In this document: positions 1 through 8,388 of the stretch, piece after piece | How positions within the stretch are numbered: the first letter of the stretch is position 1 | Layout: every line of letters begins with the position of its first letter | Assembly (NCBI RefSeq): GCF_022348165.1 | Contig: NZ_JAKRFI010000003.1 | Coordinates: 124,001 to 188,000 of the forward strand | Reading direction: 5' to 3' | DNA: 64,000 nucleotides | Origin: Halomonas sp. McH1-25 | GTDB lineage: Bacteria > Pseudomonadota > Gammaproteobacteria > Pseudomonadales > Halomonadaceae | Position numbers and translations under genes: made by a program | The notes under the pieces: model-generated | Database searches by the model: none | Told to the model about the DNA's origin: nothing | What the model saw: the letters and a program-made list of their open reading frames with translations, nothing else

Positions 1-1
1 T

Positions 2-673
2 GACTTTCATGCCCTGGTGCTGCGGACCCATGAAGTTCCAACTCTGTTGGACCATCAGAGGTTCGGGGGTGTACTAGAAGGCAGTGGCCGCCTGGAAGTG
101 TTCAACTGCCTGCGTCGTCCCGATGAAGTCAGCTTCGCAGGTGGAGTCTTCGTGATCCTGCGCTGCGAAGATCACGACGCATGGGAGCTTTTGCGCGCGA
201 AAGGTCATGTTCTCAGCCGCAGTGGTAACAGCGCAATGGTATACCTGCCGCGACATCTGCTGGGATTGGAAGCACCCATCTCTCTGCTGGATGCCGTCTT
301 GAAGGGGTTGCCTTCCGGGGGAGGGCCTGCCGTCAGGCCACATGTCGACCTGACCGCGCGTGCCACGCAGGGTTTCGCCAGCGGGCAACGGCTAGAGATG
401 AAAGGGCATCATCGGCACATTGAGGGACTCAGGCCCGAAGTGCATGGCAGTGTACCACTATCACCCTCCGCTCCAGTTCCATTCTACCTGCTTCCTGGGG
501 CTGAAATTGTTCGCCCCGTCGCAGCAGGACAGCTAATCACTCTTGCTGATGTCTCTCTTCCTGAGTCGCACTTACTGCGTCTTCGCCGGGCGCAGGATGC
601 CATGTTCTTTGGTAACGCCAGCCCATCCACGCAACCACCCTCAAAGGAGACACTTTCTACACCACGTTCTTGA
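2..673 (+). CDS. DRL/homoserine dehydrogenase-like oxidoreductase with SAF domain (3' end of gene)
   Basis: The frame is open from the first bases of the window, so the true start lies to the left and only the C-terminal ~220 residues are seen. They match the COG4091 family: an N-terminal NAD(P)-binding homoserine dehydrogenase-like part (outside the window), then a linker, then a SAF domain. Visible family features are the segment with YLPRHLLGLEAPIS, then a SAF-like region ending in LPESHLLRLRRAQDAMF. One characterised COG4091 member, DRL of Brucella, has deoxyxylulose-5-phosphate reductoisomerase activity; most members are uncharacterised. It lies 61 bp before a TctC gene on the same strand, in a sugar-acid type operon, so a dehydrogenase or oxidoisomerase step on the imported acid is the likeliest role. 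That role is inferred from context. Confidence 0.75.
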   Translation, partial: DFHALVLRTHEVPTLLDHQRFGGVLEGSGRLEVFNCLRRPDEVSFAGGVFVILRCEDHDAWELLRAKGHVLSRSGNSAMVYLPRHLLGLEAPISLLDAVLKGLPSGGGPAVRPHVDLTARATQGFASGQRLEMKGHHRHIEGLRPEVHGSVPLSPSAPVPFYLLPGAEIVRPVAAGQLITLADVSLPESHLLRLRRAQDAMFFGNASPSTQPPSKETLSTPRS

Positions 674-734
674 TCGAACGCTCCCTAAGCACTGAGTAAC
701 GCCCTAGATAACAACATTATTTCTGGAGAAGGCC

Positions 735-1703
735 ATGTTCATGAAACACTCACTCGTAGCGGCAAGCTCTCTCGGCCTAGTACTGATGTGGAATGCCTCG
801 GCCACCCTCGCAAGCGATGCTGACGCTGAGTATCCTACCAAGCCCCTACAGTTCCTGGTGGCTGCCGGTGCAGGTGGTGGCACAGACAATTTTGCGCGTA
901 CTGTAAAACCAATGCTGGAAGAGGCATTGGATACTAACGTGACCATAATCAATCTGCCCGCGGCATCTGGTGCTCTCGCCCACCAACGTACGGCCAGCAG
1001 TAGCCCCGACGGCCATACTTTGGACTTTGCATCCTCCACTTTTGTAACGTCCCTAGCAGCTGGCCAGAACCCCATCGGGCTTGACGAGTTGACGCCGGTC
1101 GCTCGCATGCAATCCGATGTCATGACGTTAATCGTCGACCCTGAAAAATATCCAGATTTCGAATCCTTCCTCAAACATGCCAAGGAGAACCCGGGCGAAG
1201 TCATCATCGGTGGAACTCATGCAGCCAGCCCGGACCGGATGGCGTTTCTAGCCTTTCGCGATGCAACGGGGCTGGACATGAACTTCATCCCTTACGACCA
1301 GGAAGGCAGCGTGTCGGCCAACGTAATGGGCGGAAACATCGATGGCATGTTCGGCGAGATCAGCTCGACTCTAGGCTATATGGAGTCAGGAGAAATGATG
1401 CCGATCCTAGTATTCGCCGAGGAACGCCTGGGCAACTTCCCCGATATTCCTACAACCGTGGAGCATGGCTGGGACCTCACCGATGGGAATGAGCGAGGTG
1501 TCTTCGTCAACGCAGATACTCCGCCTGAAATCGTTTCTAAAATTGAGTCTTCACTGAAAAACGTTTATGACTCCGATGCCTATCAAGAATATGAAGAGCG
1601 CGTCAATCTCCATTACCGCGAAGGCTGGCTGGGAAGCGAAGCCTATCGCCAAAAGCTGGAAGATAACTACGAACTATACAAGCGCCTTCTCGAAGAGAAC
1701 TGA
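735..1703 (+). CDS. Tripartite tricarboxylate transporter substrate-binding protein, TctC family
   Basis: Periplasmic solute receptor of the TTT family, 322 aa, the usual length. It begins with a signal peptide (basic MFMKHS, hydrophobic core, cleavage near ATLAS-DA) and continues with the typical N-terminal segment YPTKPLQFLVAAGAGGGTDNFAR. A GGAGAAGG ribosome site lies just before the ATG at 735; a second ATG at 741 is possible. It delivers a carboxylate to the TctA/TctB membrane complex encoded downstream. Family members bind citrate, tartrate, sugar acids, terephthalate and other carboxylates; the kinase and aldolase downstream suggest a C4 to C5 sugar acid here, which is inference. A strong hairpin follows the gene. 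Confidence 0.93.
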   Translation: MFMKHSLVAASSLGLVLMWNASATLASDADAEYPTKPLQFLVAAGAGGGTDNFARTVKPMLEEALDTNVTIINLPAASGALAHQRTASSSPDGHTLDFASSTFVTSLAAGQNPIGLDELTPVARMQSDVMTLIVDPEKYPDFESFLKHAKENPGEVIIGGTHAASPDRMAFLAFRDATGLDMNFIPYDQEGSVSANVMGGNIDGMFGEISSTLGYMESGEMMPILVFAEERLGNFPDIPTTVEHGWDLTDGNERGVFVNADTPPEIVSKIESSLKNVYDSDAYQEYEERVNLHYREGWLGSEAYRQKLEDNYELYKRLLEEN

Positions 1704-1725
1704 GGTAGAGGCTGCACCTTAGCGC

Positions 1726-1764
1726 GCGGATCGGGCTTGGCCCGCCAGGCCAAGCCCGATCCGC
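1726..1764 (+). other. Perfect 17-bp stem-loop between tctC and tctB
   Basis: Bases 1726-1742 and 1748-1764 are exact reverse complements with a 5-nt loop (CGCCA). There is no run of T after it, so it is not a classic intrinsic terminator. The position, after an abundant binding-protein gene and before the membrane-subunit genes, is where transport operons often carry a hairpin that protects the upstream mRNA and lowers downstream expression. Confidence 0.7.
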
Positions 1765-1824
1765 CCCACCCTCTTCGTGCCGCGCACCACGACTTGCCGG
1801 CATCCACTCTCATCGGGCCCGAAC

Positions 1825-2313
1825 ATGCACGCCAAGGTTATGACTTTTGCCGCTGCGATAGTATTGCTCGCTATTGTGGCACTCATACCCACGCTTAAAT
1901 TCCCCAGTGCCGAGGAGGTCTCGACCTTCATAGGGCCACGCCTTTGGCCATTATGCTTGCTGGTTGCGCTGTTGGTGCTCGGCAGTTTCTTGTTGGCTAC
2001 AACATGGCGAAGCTCACGTAGTGAGGCCGTCAACAATCGAGAAGAGAGCACGTCAGACCCGACCAATAGCGAAGCGAGTACGTCAACTCGCTCCCGAACC
2101 GCCACCCATCATTGGTGGCTCATGCTTGGAACCGTTGCCTACACCCTACTGATGCAGGCCACTGGCTTTCTCCTGGCTACCGTCGTCTTCACGCTGTTCT
2201 GCACCCTATTATTGGGCGCGCGTCACTGGGGCACGATTCTTGCGACGGTAGCCGTTGCTGCCGTGCTTATCCAAGGCGTGTTCTCGTACCTGCTGGGAAT
2301 CCCTCTACCCTAA
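1825..2313 (+). CDS. Tripartite tricarboxylate transporter small membrane subunit, TctB family
   Basis: Small integral membrane subunit of the TTT transporter, 162 aa from the ATG at 1825. Four hydrophobic segments are visible (about residues 5-22, 40-60, 95-115 and 118-155). A polar Ser/Thr/Asn/Glu-rich loop near 62-92 separates the two halves, as in other TctB proteins. An upstream in-frame GTG at 1777 would add 16 residues, but those are polar and lie close to the tctC hairpin, so the later ATG is preferred. It is followed after 14 bp by tctA with a good ribosome site. TctB is poorly conserved in sequence; position between tctC and tctA supports the call. Confidence 0.88.
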   Translation: MHAKVMTFAAAIVLLAIVALIPTLKFPSAEEVSTFIGPRLWPLCLLVALLVLGSFLLATTWRSSRSEAVNNREESTSDPTNSEASTSTRSRTATHHWWLMLGTVAYTLLMQATGFLLATVVFTLFCTLLLGARHWGTILATVAVAAVLIQGVFSYLLGIPLP

Positions 2314-2327
2314 TATAGGAGTTAACC

Positions 2328-3818
2328 ATGCTGGAGAGTTTCCTGAACGGGTTGGCTGTGGTTTTCCAGCCCATGAACCTGCTGATTCTGTCCTCTGCAG
2401 TCCTGATCGGTTTCATCGGCGGGGCCTTGCCCGGCATTAGTGGCGTCATACTGGTAGTTATCCTGCTTCCCGTCACTTACAGCATGGACCCTACCGCTGC
2501 CTTTATGTTTCTTACGGCCATCTACGGCTCCACCGTTTTTTCAGGTCTAATCACCGCTATTCTCTACCGGGCACCGGGGACACCGGAGGCGGTCATGACG
2601 GCATTTGACGGTTATCCCATGACCCAGCAGGGGCAGGCCGGGAAAGCGCTGGGTATTGGCATATTGAGTTCCGTCGTTGGAGGTCTCGTCGGCACCATTG
2701 CCTTGATAATCTTCACGCCAATGCTCGCGTCAGTAGCGCTCAAGTTTTCCTCTCCCGAGTACTTTGCGCTGGCTATTCTCGGCCTGACCGTGGTGGCTTC
2801 CCTAGGAGGGCGATTGATCTATGGCCTCATCGGTGCCTGCCTAGGCCTCTTCATAGCCACTGTTGGCTTCGATCCGCTGACTGGCACACCCCGCTACACA
2901 TTCGGCAACCTGAACCTTGCCGAGGGGGTAGGCTTGATTCCGGTGATCGTAGGTTTATTCGCTATCTCAGAGGTCATGAAGCGTACCTTAAGCGAGGAGA
3001 GCCATAAGCCACTTACGAAGGTGAGCGTCAAGATCTTTGATATGCCGGTCCTGCGCAAGATTGCCATGACCTTATCACGCTCCTCCCTGCTCGGTGTCGT
3101 CATCGGAATCCTTCCTGGCATTGGCGCCAGCACTGCAGCCATGGTCAGCTACAGCGAAGCGGTACGTTGGTCCAAAACCCCTGAGAGGTTCGGAAAAGGC
3201 GCACCGGAGGGCATAGCTGCGCCGGAGGCGGCTAACAATGCTGCCGCGATGGGTGCCTTGGTTCCCCTGTTCGCCCTTGGGATTCCCGGCAGCGGTACTA
3301 CCGCTATCATTCTGGGCGCTTTCATCATGCACGGCTTGCAGCCTGGCCCCATGTTCATGACGACCAGCAGTGGCTTGATCTATGCAGTGTTTGCCGGTCT
3401 GTTCCTCGTCAACTTTATGATCCTGCTGTTTGCAAGACCGTTCATTACGATGTTCACAAAGTTGCTAAACATTCCGTACTCAGCCCTGGGCCCTATTATC
3501 GTCATGTGCTGCATCGTGGGCACTTACTCAGTGCGCAATTCAATGTTCGACGTGTGGCTAATGCTCGGCTTTGGCGTACTTGGCTTTCTTCTAGAGAAGC
3601 TCAAGTTCCCGCTGGTCTCGATCATTCTTGGCCTGGTACTTGGCCCCATCGCCGAGAGCGAGCTACGCCGAACCCTTTCCATGTCCCAGGGCGATCTATC
3701 TATCCTTTTCACTCGCCCCATCAGCGCCACCTTGATCATCATCTCTTTACTGCTGCTTGTCGTCGCCATCCTCGTGCCGTTACGCAAACGTGCACGGTTG
3801 AAAGCTGCTAATTCCTGA
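2328..3818 (+). CDS. Tripartite tricarboxylate transporter large membrane subunit, TctA family
   Basis: Large permease subunit of the TTT system, 496 aa, with about ten to twelve membrane segments. The conserved TctA signatures are clear: GGALPGISGV near the N-terminus, YGSTVFSGLITAILYRAPGTPEA with the substrate-site glycine/proline motif, and the repeated counterpart GILPGIGASTAAMVSY plus AAMGALVPLFALGIPGSGTTA in the second half. AGGAG lies 7 nt before the ATG. Transport is driven by an ion gradient (known for the family). The stop codon overlaps the first possible ATG of the kinase gene by one base, so the genes are translationally close. Confidence 0.95.
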   Translation: MLESFLNGLAVVFQPMNLLILSSAVLIGFIGGALPGISGVILVVILLPVTYSMDPTAAFMFLTAIYGSTVFSGLITAILYRAPGTPEAVMTAFDGYPMTQQGQAGKALGIGILSSVVGGLVGTIALIIFTPMLASVALKFSSPEYFALAILGLTVVASLGGRLIYGLIGACLGLFIATVGFDPLTGTPRYTFGNLNLAEGVGLIPVIVGLFAISEVMKRTLSEESHKPLTKVSVKIFDMPVLRKIAMTLSRSSLLGVVIGILPGIGASTAAMVSYSEAVRWSKTPERFGKGAPEGIAAPEAANNAAAMGALVPLFALGIPGSGTTAIILGAFIMHGLQPGPMFMTTSSGLIYAVFAGLFLVNFMILLFARPFITMFTKLLNIPYSALGPIIVMCCIVGTYSVRNSMFDVWLMLGFGVLGFLLEKLKFPLVSIILGLVLGPIAESELRRTLSMSQGDLSILFTRPISATLIIISLLLLVVAILVPLRKRARLKAANS

Positions 3819-3835
3819 TGCAAACGGAGACTTCC

Positions 3836-5143
3836 ATGACACTCGTCCTGGGTGCTATCGCCGATGACTTTACCGGCGCGACGGACCTCGCTAACAACTT
3901 GGTGCGTGCAGGTATGCGCTGCGTACAGACCATTGGCGTGCCGACCACAGATCTCGCTCTCGATGATGTCGATGCGGTGGTAATAGCGCTAAAGTCACGC
4001 TCTGTTCCTGCCACTCAGGCAGTATCGGATGCTCTGGCCGCGCTAGCATGGCTCCAGGGGCACGACGTTCGGCAGGTTTTCTTCAAGTATTGCTCAACCT
4101 TCGATTCCACCGATGCTGGCAATATTGGCCCCGTTGCCGATGCCCTTCTTGGGCAACTGGGAGCAACGCAAACAGTGATGGTACCGGCCTTTCCGATTAA
4201 TGGCCGCACCGTCTACCAGGGGCACCTGTTCGTGGGTGATCGATTGCTCAACGAGAGCGGTATGCAACATCATCCCCTTAACCCTATGATGGATGCCGAC
4301 TTGGTTCGGGTTCTGGGCCGGCAGACACCGCACCAGGTCAGTTTGGCGGCTCACGCAACACTGGCACGCGGCGCAGCCCACACCCGTGAACATCTAAAGC
4401 AGCTGTCTGCCGATGGGGTCCGTCATGTGATTTGCGACACAGTAGAGGAAAGCAATTTAGCCGTATTGGCCGAAGCAGTCATCGACTATCCCCTGATCAC
4501 CGGCGGTTCCGGCCTTGGCCAGGCTTTACCTGAGCAATATCGTCGTAAAGGCTGGCTGTCCGAGGTAAGCGATCCGGGCCGCCTCGCGCCAGCTTCCGGC
4601 AGTGCCTTGGTACTCTCGGGAAGCTGCTCTCGGGCCACGCTGGGCCAGGTGGCACATTTCCTTGAACAATATCCCGGCATAGCCCTGGATCCGCTGAAGC
4701 TCGCCGAAGGCCCCTCTCACTTTGAAACCGCCCTGACCTTCGCTCGGGAGCATCTTGCTCATGGTGGGCCGGTCCTGGTCTACGCTTCCGCCGATCCTGA
4801 GCGCGTCAAGGCTGCCCAAGCAACATTAGGGGGTGCACATGCCGGCGAACTGGTGGAGCAGGCCCTCGGACAACTAGCCCAGATACTGGTTGCCGAGGGG
4901 GTAGGACAACTGGTAGTAGCTGGCGGCGAGACGTCCGGAGCCGTGGTCTCGGCCTTGGCTATACACCAGCTACGCATTGGCGACCAGATCGACCCTGGCG
5001 TACCGTGGACCCAAGCGCCACTAGAAGGCCGCGATGCCCCGCTTTCACTGGCCCTGAAGTCGGGTAACTTCGGGGGGGAAGACTTCTTCTCGCGTGCCTT
5101 CGAAGTACTAAAGACATTGACCAAGGAGCAGCAAACGGCATGA
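3836..5143 (+). CDS. otnK: Four-carbon acid sugar kinase (DUF1537), OtnK-like
   Basis: ATP-dependent kinase of the DUF1537 family, 435 aa, that phosphorylates short sugar acids such as 3-oxo-tetronate. The N-terminal domain begins with the family motif GAIADDFTGATDLANNLV; later FKYCSTFDSTDAGNIGPVAD and the C-terminal nucleotide domain (VVAGGETSGAVVSAL, then SGNFGGEDFF) are all present. The ATG at 3836 is chosen because GGAG sits 6 nt upstream; an ATG at 3818 overlapping the tctA stop is possible. The direct neighbour OtnC-type decarboxylase favours OtnK (3-oxo-tetronate 4-kinase) over DtnK, which pairs with a PdxA2. OiaK-like activity on 3-oxo-isoapionate cannot be excluded from sequence. Confidence 0.88.
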   Translation: MTLVLGAIADDFTGATDLANNLVRAGMRCVQTIGVPTTDLALDDVDAVVIALKSRSVPATQAVSDALAALAWLQGHDVRQVFFKYCSTFDSTDAGNIGPVADALLGQLGATQTVMVPAFPINGRTVYQGHLFVGDRLLNESGMQHHPLNPMMDADLVRVLGRQTPHQVSLAAHATLARGAAHTREHLKQLSADGVRHVICDTVEESNLAVLAEAVIDYPLITGGSGLGQALPEQYRRKGWLSEVSDPGRLAPASGSALVLSGSCSRATLGQVAHFLEQYPGIALDPLKLAEGPSHFETALTFAREHLAHGGPVLVYASADPERVKAAQATLGGAHAGELVEQALGQLAQILVAEGVGQLVVAGGETSGAVVSALAIHQLRIGDQIDPGVPWTQAPLEGRDAPLSLALKSGNFGGEDFFSRAFEVLKTLTKEQQTA

Positions 5144-5787
5144 GCACGCATGATGAGACACGCCTGCGCGAGCAGATTGCTACCTTGGGTAAGTCGCTGT
5201 TCGATCGCGGCCTGACCATGGGCTCCAGTGGCAACATTAGTGTACGCACTGATGACGGAGGATGGCTGATGACGCCTACTAACGCCTGTCTAGGGCGCCT
5301 CGACCCAGGGCGTATCTCGCGACTCGATCGTGACGGACAGCTACTCGGCGGTGACAAGCCCACTAAAGAGAGTTTTCTGCACATGGCAATGTATGCTGAA
5401 CGTCCCCAATCAGGGGCGATTGTTCACTTGCATTCGACACATTCCGTGGCAGTGTCTTGCCTGCCTGGCATCGATCCCTGCGACTGTATTCCCCCGCTCA
5501 CTGCCTACCACGTAATGCGGGTCGGGAAGCTCCCGTTGGTGCCCTACCACATACCTGGCGACCCGAGCCTGGGAGATGCCGTGAAGGGGCTGGCCGGCCA
5601 GCACAGTGCTGTACTGCTGGCCAACCATGGCCCAGTGGTAGCTGGCAAAAATTTAGAGGCGGCGGTTTACGCCACCGAGGAACTGGAGGAAACAGCAAAA
5701 CTGTTCTTACTATTGCAGGGTAAGGATCCGCGTGCCCTGACGCCCGAACAGGTAGCGGAACTTGAGGAGCGTTTTCCCAGAGACTAA
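5140..5787 (+). CDS. otnC: Class II aldolase/adducin family 3-oxo-tetronate 4-phosphate decarboxylase, OtnC-like
   Basis: Zn-dependent class II aldolase fold, 215 aa, the family length. The OtnC hallmarks GNISVR near residue 31, KPTKES near 73-78, and the metal ligands in IVHLHSTHS (H96 and H98) are present, with LLANHGPVVAG further on. Known OtnC enzymes decarboxylate 3-oxo-tetronate 4-phosphate to dihydroxyacetone phosphate and CO2. The start overlaps the otnK stop by four bases (ATGA), so the two are translationally coupled. The usual companions LtnD/DenD and OtnI are not in the window and may lie to the left, or the SAF-domain oxidoreductase may replace one of them. Confidence 0.88.
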   Translation: MSTHDETRLREQIATLGKSLFDRGLTMGSSGNISVRTDDGGWLMTPTNACLGRLDPGRISRLDRDGQLLGGDKPTKESFLHMAMYAERPQSGAIVHLHSTHSVAVSCLPGIDPCDCIPPLTAYHVMRVGKLPLVPYHIPGDPSLGDAVKGLAGQHSAVLLANHGPVVAGKNLEAAVYATEELEETAKLFLLLQGKDPRALTPEQVAELEERFPRD

Positions 5788-6265
5788 CAGAAAGAGTGCT
5801 GACCGGGCTTATCCGTTTAGACGGCTACACCTACTGTCAGCGCTCAGGAACGGTTAACTGAATAGTTCCCCTGGGGCTAAACAGGGGACTAAAAGGAACT
5901 GCTGACTGTTTTTCACTACGAAGCCAAATAGAACAGGATCAGTTTCTAATAAGCGACTTTAAAAGCATCAGACAGACTATGCGTACCAGTTCGTATAGCA
6001 AAATCTAGAAACAGGGGGACGCTTTCCAGCCAGAAGCGGACGTTCAGCTAATCTGGTGATCGATCAGCGTCTGTTGTTCAGGGCAGCAGAGCGAGAGCCT
6101 TACCATGCTTCCATCCGCATCAAAATCCTAGTATTGATTAGAACCTTTTGAACTTATCCCCGATAGAACCTGGTTAATTGGGGTAGTCAACTATCACTCG
6201 GAAAACCATGATGTGAAAGTAATATCGCGGCTGATGCATGGGCAGAAGCGTCAGCCGCGCGGGCC
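5788..6265. other. Intergenic stretch between convergent transcription units, no gene seen
   Basis: About 480 bp, clearly A+T-richer than the flanks, between otnC (+) and the hydrolase (-). The only structure found is a modest inverted repeat, TCCCCTG at 5867-5873 and CAGGGGA at 5882-5888, which could form a weak terminator hairpin for the sugar-acid operon but has no T-run. No open frame resembling a known protein was recognised. Confidence 0.5.
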
Positions 6266-7102
6266 TCAGCTCTGGATGAAGTCCGTCAAGTCCCGATTGA
6301 TAACGTCAGCATGAGTCGTGCACATGCCGTGCGAGTAGCCGCTGTACACCTTCAGGGAGCTGTTCAACAGGAGCTTGTCTGAGAGTATCGCCGAGTCCTC
6401 TATGGGCACGATCTGATCGTCGTCGCCGTGCATGACCAGCGTCGATACGTCGATTGCTTTCAGGTCTTCCGTGAAGTCGGTTTCCGAGAACGCCTTGATG
6501 CCGTCATAGTGCGCTTTGGCGCCTCCCATCATGCCCTGCCGCCACCAGTTGTGTATGATCGCGGGTGAAGACTGGACGTTGTCTCTGTTGAAACCATAGA
6601 AAGGGCCGCTGGCCACGTTGAGGTAGAACTCCGCCCGATTGGCCGCTAGCTGTTGGCGGAAATCGTCGAACACCTCGATGGGAAGACCTCCAGGATTGTT
6701 TTCTGTCTTCACCATGATGGGTGGAACCGCTCCAATCATGACAAGTTTAGCGACTCGGCCCTGCGGTTGCCCATACTTGGCGACATAATGAGCGGCTTCC
6801 CCTCCCCCCGTTGAATGCCCGATATGAACAGCGTTGTTTAAATCGAGATGTTCGACGACGGCTGCGACGTCCGCAGCGTAATGATCCATGTCATGGCCTT
6901 CGCTTACTTGAGAAGAGCGGCCGTGTCCACGGCGATCGTGCGCAATGACACGATATCCCAATCCGACGAAGTGGAGCATTTGAGCATCCCAGTCATCGGA
7001 GGTCAGTGGCCAACCATGATGGAAAACAATGGGCTGTGCCGTTTTCGGGCCCCAATCCTTGAAGAATATTTCTGTGCCGTCTGTAGTAGTGATCTTACAC
7101 AT
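6266..7102 (-). CDS. Alpha/beta hydrolase, non-heme chloroperoxidase/arylesterase type
   Basis: Cytoplasmic alpha/beta-fold hydrolase of 278 aa from the ATG at 7102, chosen because AGGAG lies 8 nt upstream. The start FFKDWGPKTAQPIVFHHGWP has the family oxyanion region, the nucleophile elbow GHSTGGG puts Ser at residue 97, and HGDDDQIVPIE and YSGYSHGM supply the acid and histidine. These features are those of cofactor-free haloperoxidases/esterases; the physiological substrate is unknown. It follows the Old Yellow Enzyme gene on the same strand but a GC-rich hairpin separates the two, so co-transcription may be partial. Confidence 0.88.
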   Translation of the reverse strand: MCKITTTDGTEIFFKDWGPKTAQPIVFHHGWPLTSDDWDAQMLHFVGLGYRVIAHDRRGHGRSSQVSEGHDMDHYAADVAAVVEHLDLNNAVHIGHSTGGGEAAHYVAKYGQPQGRVAKLVMIGAVPPIMVKTENNPGGLPIEVFDDFRQQLAANRAEFYLNVASGPFYGFNRDNVQSSPAIIHNWWRQGMMGGAKAHYDGIKAFSETDFTEDLKAIDVSTLVMHGDDDQIVPIEDSAILSDKLLLNSSLKVYSGYSHGMCTTHADVINRDLTDFIQS

Positions 7103-7144
7103 TGAAGCGCTCCTAATTTGAAGTTTTAAAACACCAGGTGGTAG

Positions 7145-7170
7145 AACGGGTCGGGGCAACCCGACCCGTT
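7145..7170 (-). terminator. GC-rich 11-bp hairpin between OYE and hydrolase genes
   Basis: Bases 7145-7155 and 7160-7170 are perfectly complementary around a four-base loop. On the minus strand the hairpin falls between the stop of the alkene reductase and the start of the hydrolase. There is no long T-run behind it on the minus strand, so it may attenuate rather than fully terminate. Confidence 0.5.
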
Positions 7171-7178
7171 GTTTTGGC

Positions 7179-8312
7179 CTATGCCGGCATTGCGGAGTCT
7201 GGGTCCAGCGCGTGGTGTGCTATCGGCCAATCTATTAGCCCCTTCTCGGACGTCCCGTAGAACGTGGCGGGGTCCGCCGGCGAGAGCGGGATACCATGGC
7301 GTAGCCGTTCGACCAGATCCGGATTCGAAATGAAGGGTCGACCGAAGGCCACCAAGTCCACTTTCCCTTCGCCCACGCGCTGCTGCGCGAGCGGCAGGCT
7401 ATAGCCGTTGTTGCCAATTAGGCAGCCTTTGAAGCGTCGACCCAACTGGTCGAGATCCACACCCTCCGGCGCGGTCCTTGCGCCGCCGGTGGACCCTTCC
7501 ACCAGATGCACGTACGCAAGCCCAACGTCGTTTAGCTTGTCGATGAGGGTGCCGTAGGTCTGCATGATCTGACTGTCGAGCGGGGTGTCGCCAAGCTGCT
7601 CAGAGACTGGCGACAGGCGGATGCCCACGCGACCGGCGCTCCACTCTTGCGCCACGGCCTCGACAACCTCAAGCACCAACCGCGTACGGTTTTCAATCGA
7701 TCCTCCGTAACGGTCCGTGCGGTGGTTGGTCGAGTCCCGAAGGAACTGATCGAGCAGATAACCGTTGGCCGCGTGGATCTCGACACCGTCGAATCCGGCC
7801 GCGCGCGCATTGCGCGTTGCATGCCGGTATTGGTCGACGATGCCGGCGATCTCGTCGGTTTCGAGCGCGCGCGGCTGTGAGGGCTCCACCGATCCGGCAG
7901 CGGTGTAGACCGTGCCACCGGCGCGGATGGCAGACGGGGCCACCGGGGCCTCCCTACCGGGCTGAAGGTCGGTATGCGACAGGCGACCCACATGCCAGAG
8001 CTGCGGAAAGATAACGCCTCCGGCGGCATGCACGGCCTGGGTCACCTTTCGCCAGCCGGTCACCTGCTCTTGGGTCCAGAGGCCAGGCGTTCCGGCGTAC
8101 CCCCGGCCTTGGGCAGAGATGTTGACGCCCTCGGTGATGATGAGGCCGGCACTCGCTCGCTGAGCGTAGTACGTGGCATGCATGTCCTTCGGGATACCGT
8201 CTTCGCCGGCGCGGGCGCGCGTCATCGGCGCCATCACGACGCGATTGGCGAGGGCTACGGAACCGATCGATGTCGGTGTGAACAGATCGATAAGGTGCTT
8301 GTCGGTGTTCAT
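7179..8312 (-). CDS. Alkene reductase, Old Yellow Enzyme family (NemA-like)
   Basis: FMN-dependent ene-reductase, 377 aa, that reduces activated C=C bonds in alpha,beta-unsaturated carbonyls, maleimides or nitro compounds using NAD(P)H. The family is identified by LFTPTSIGSVALANRVVMAPMTR at the N-terminus, the substrate-binding His/Asn pair in EIHAANGYL, and RTDRYGGSIENR. It is a TIM barrel expected in the cytoplasm. No signal peptide is seen. A second, separately regulated member lies at 15.6-16.8 kb. Roles in electrophile detoxification are typical for the family; the natural substrate here is not known. Confidence 0.93.
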   Translation of the reverse strand: MNTDKHLIDLFTPTSIGSVALANRVVMAPMTRARAGEDGIPKDMHATYYAQRASAGLIITEGVNISAQGRGYAGTPGLWTQEQVTGWRKVTQAVHAAGGVIFPQLWHVGRLSHTDLQPGREAPVAPSAIRAGGTVYTAAGSVEPSQPRALETDEIAGIVDQYRHATRNARAAGFDGVEIHAANGYLLDQFLRDSTNHRTDRYGGSIENRTRLVLEVVEAVAQEWSAGRVGIRLSPVSEQLGDTPLDSQIMQTYGTLIDKLNDVGLAYVHLVEGSTGGARTAPEGVDLDQLGRRFKGCLIGNNGYSLPLAQQRVGEGKVDLVAFGRPFISNPDLVERLRHGIPLSPADPATFYGTSEKGLIDWPIAHHALDPDSAMPA

Positions 8313-8388
8313 GGCAATTAGGTGTCCTGTAGTACTAGCGGAAGGGATTCTGTGTTGCGTGCAAGATCAAAGGTCTTTTACTCATCGT

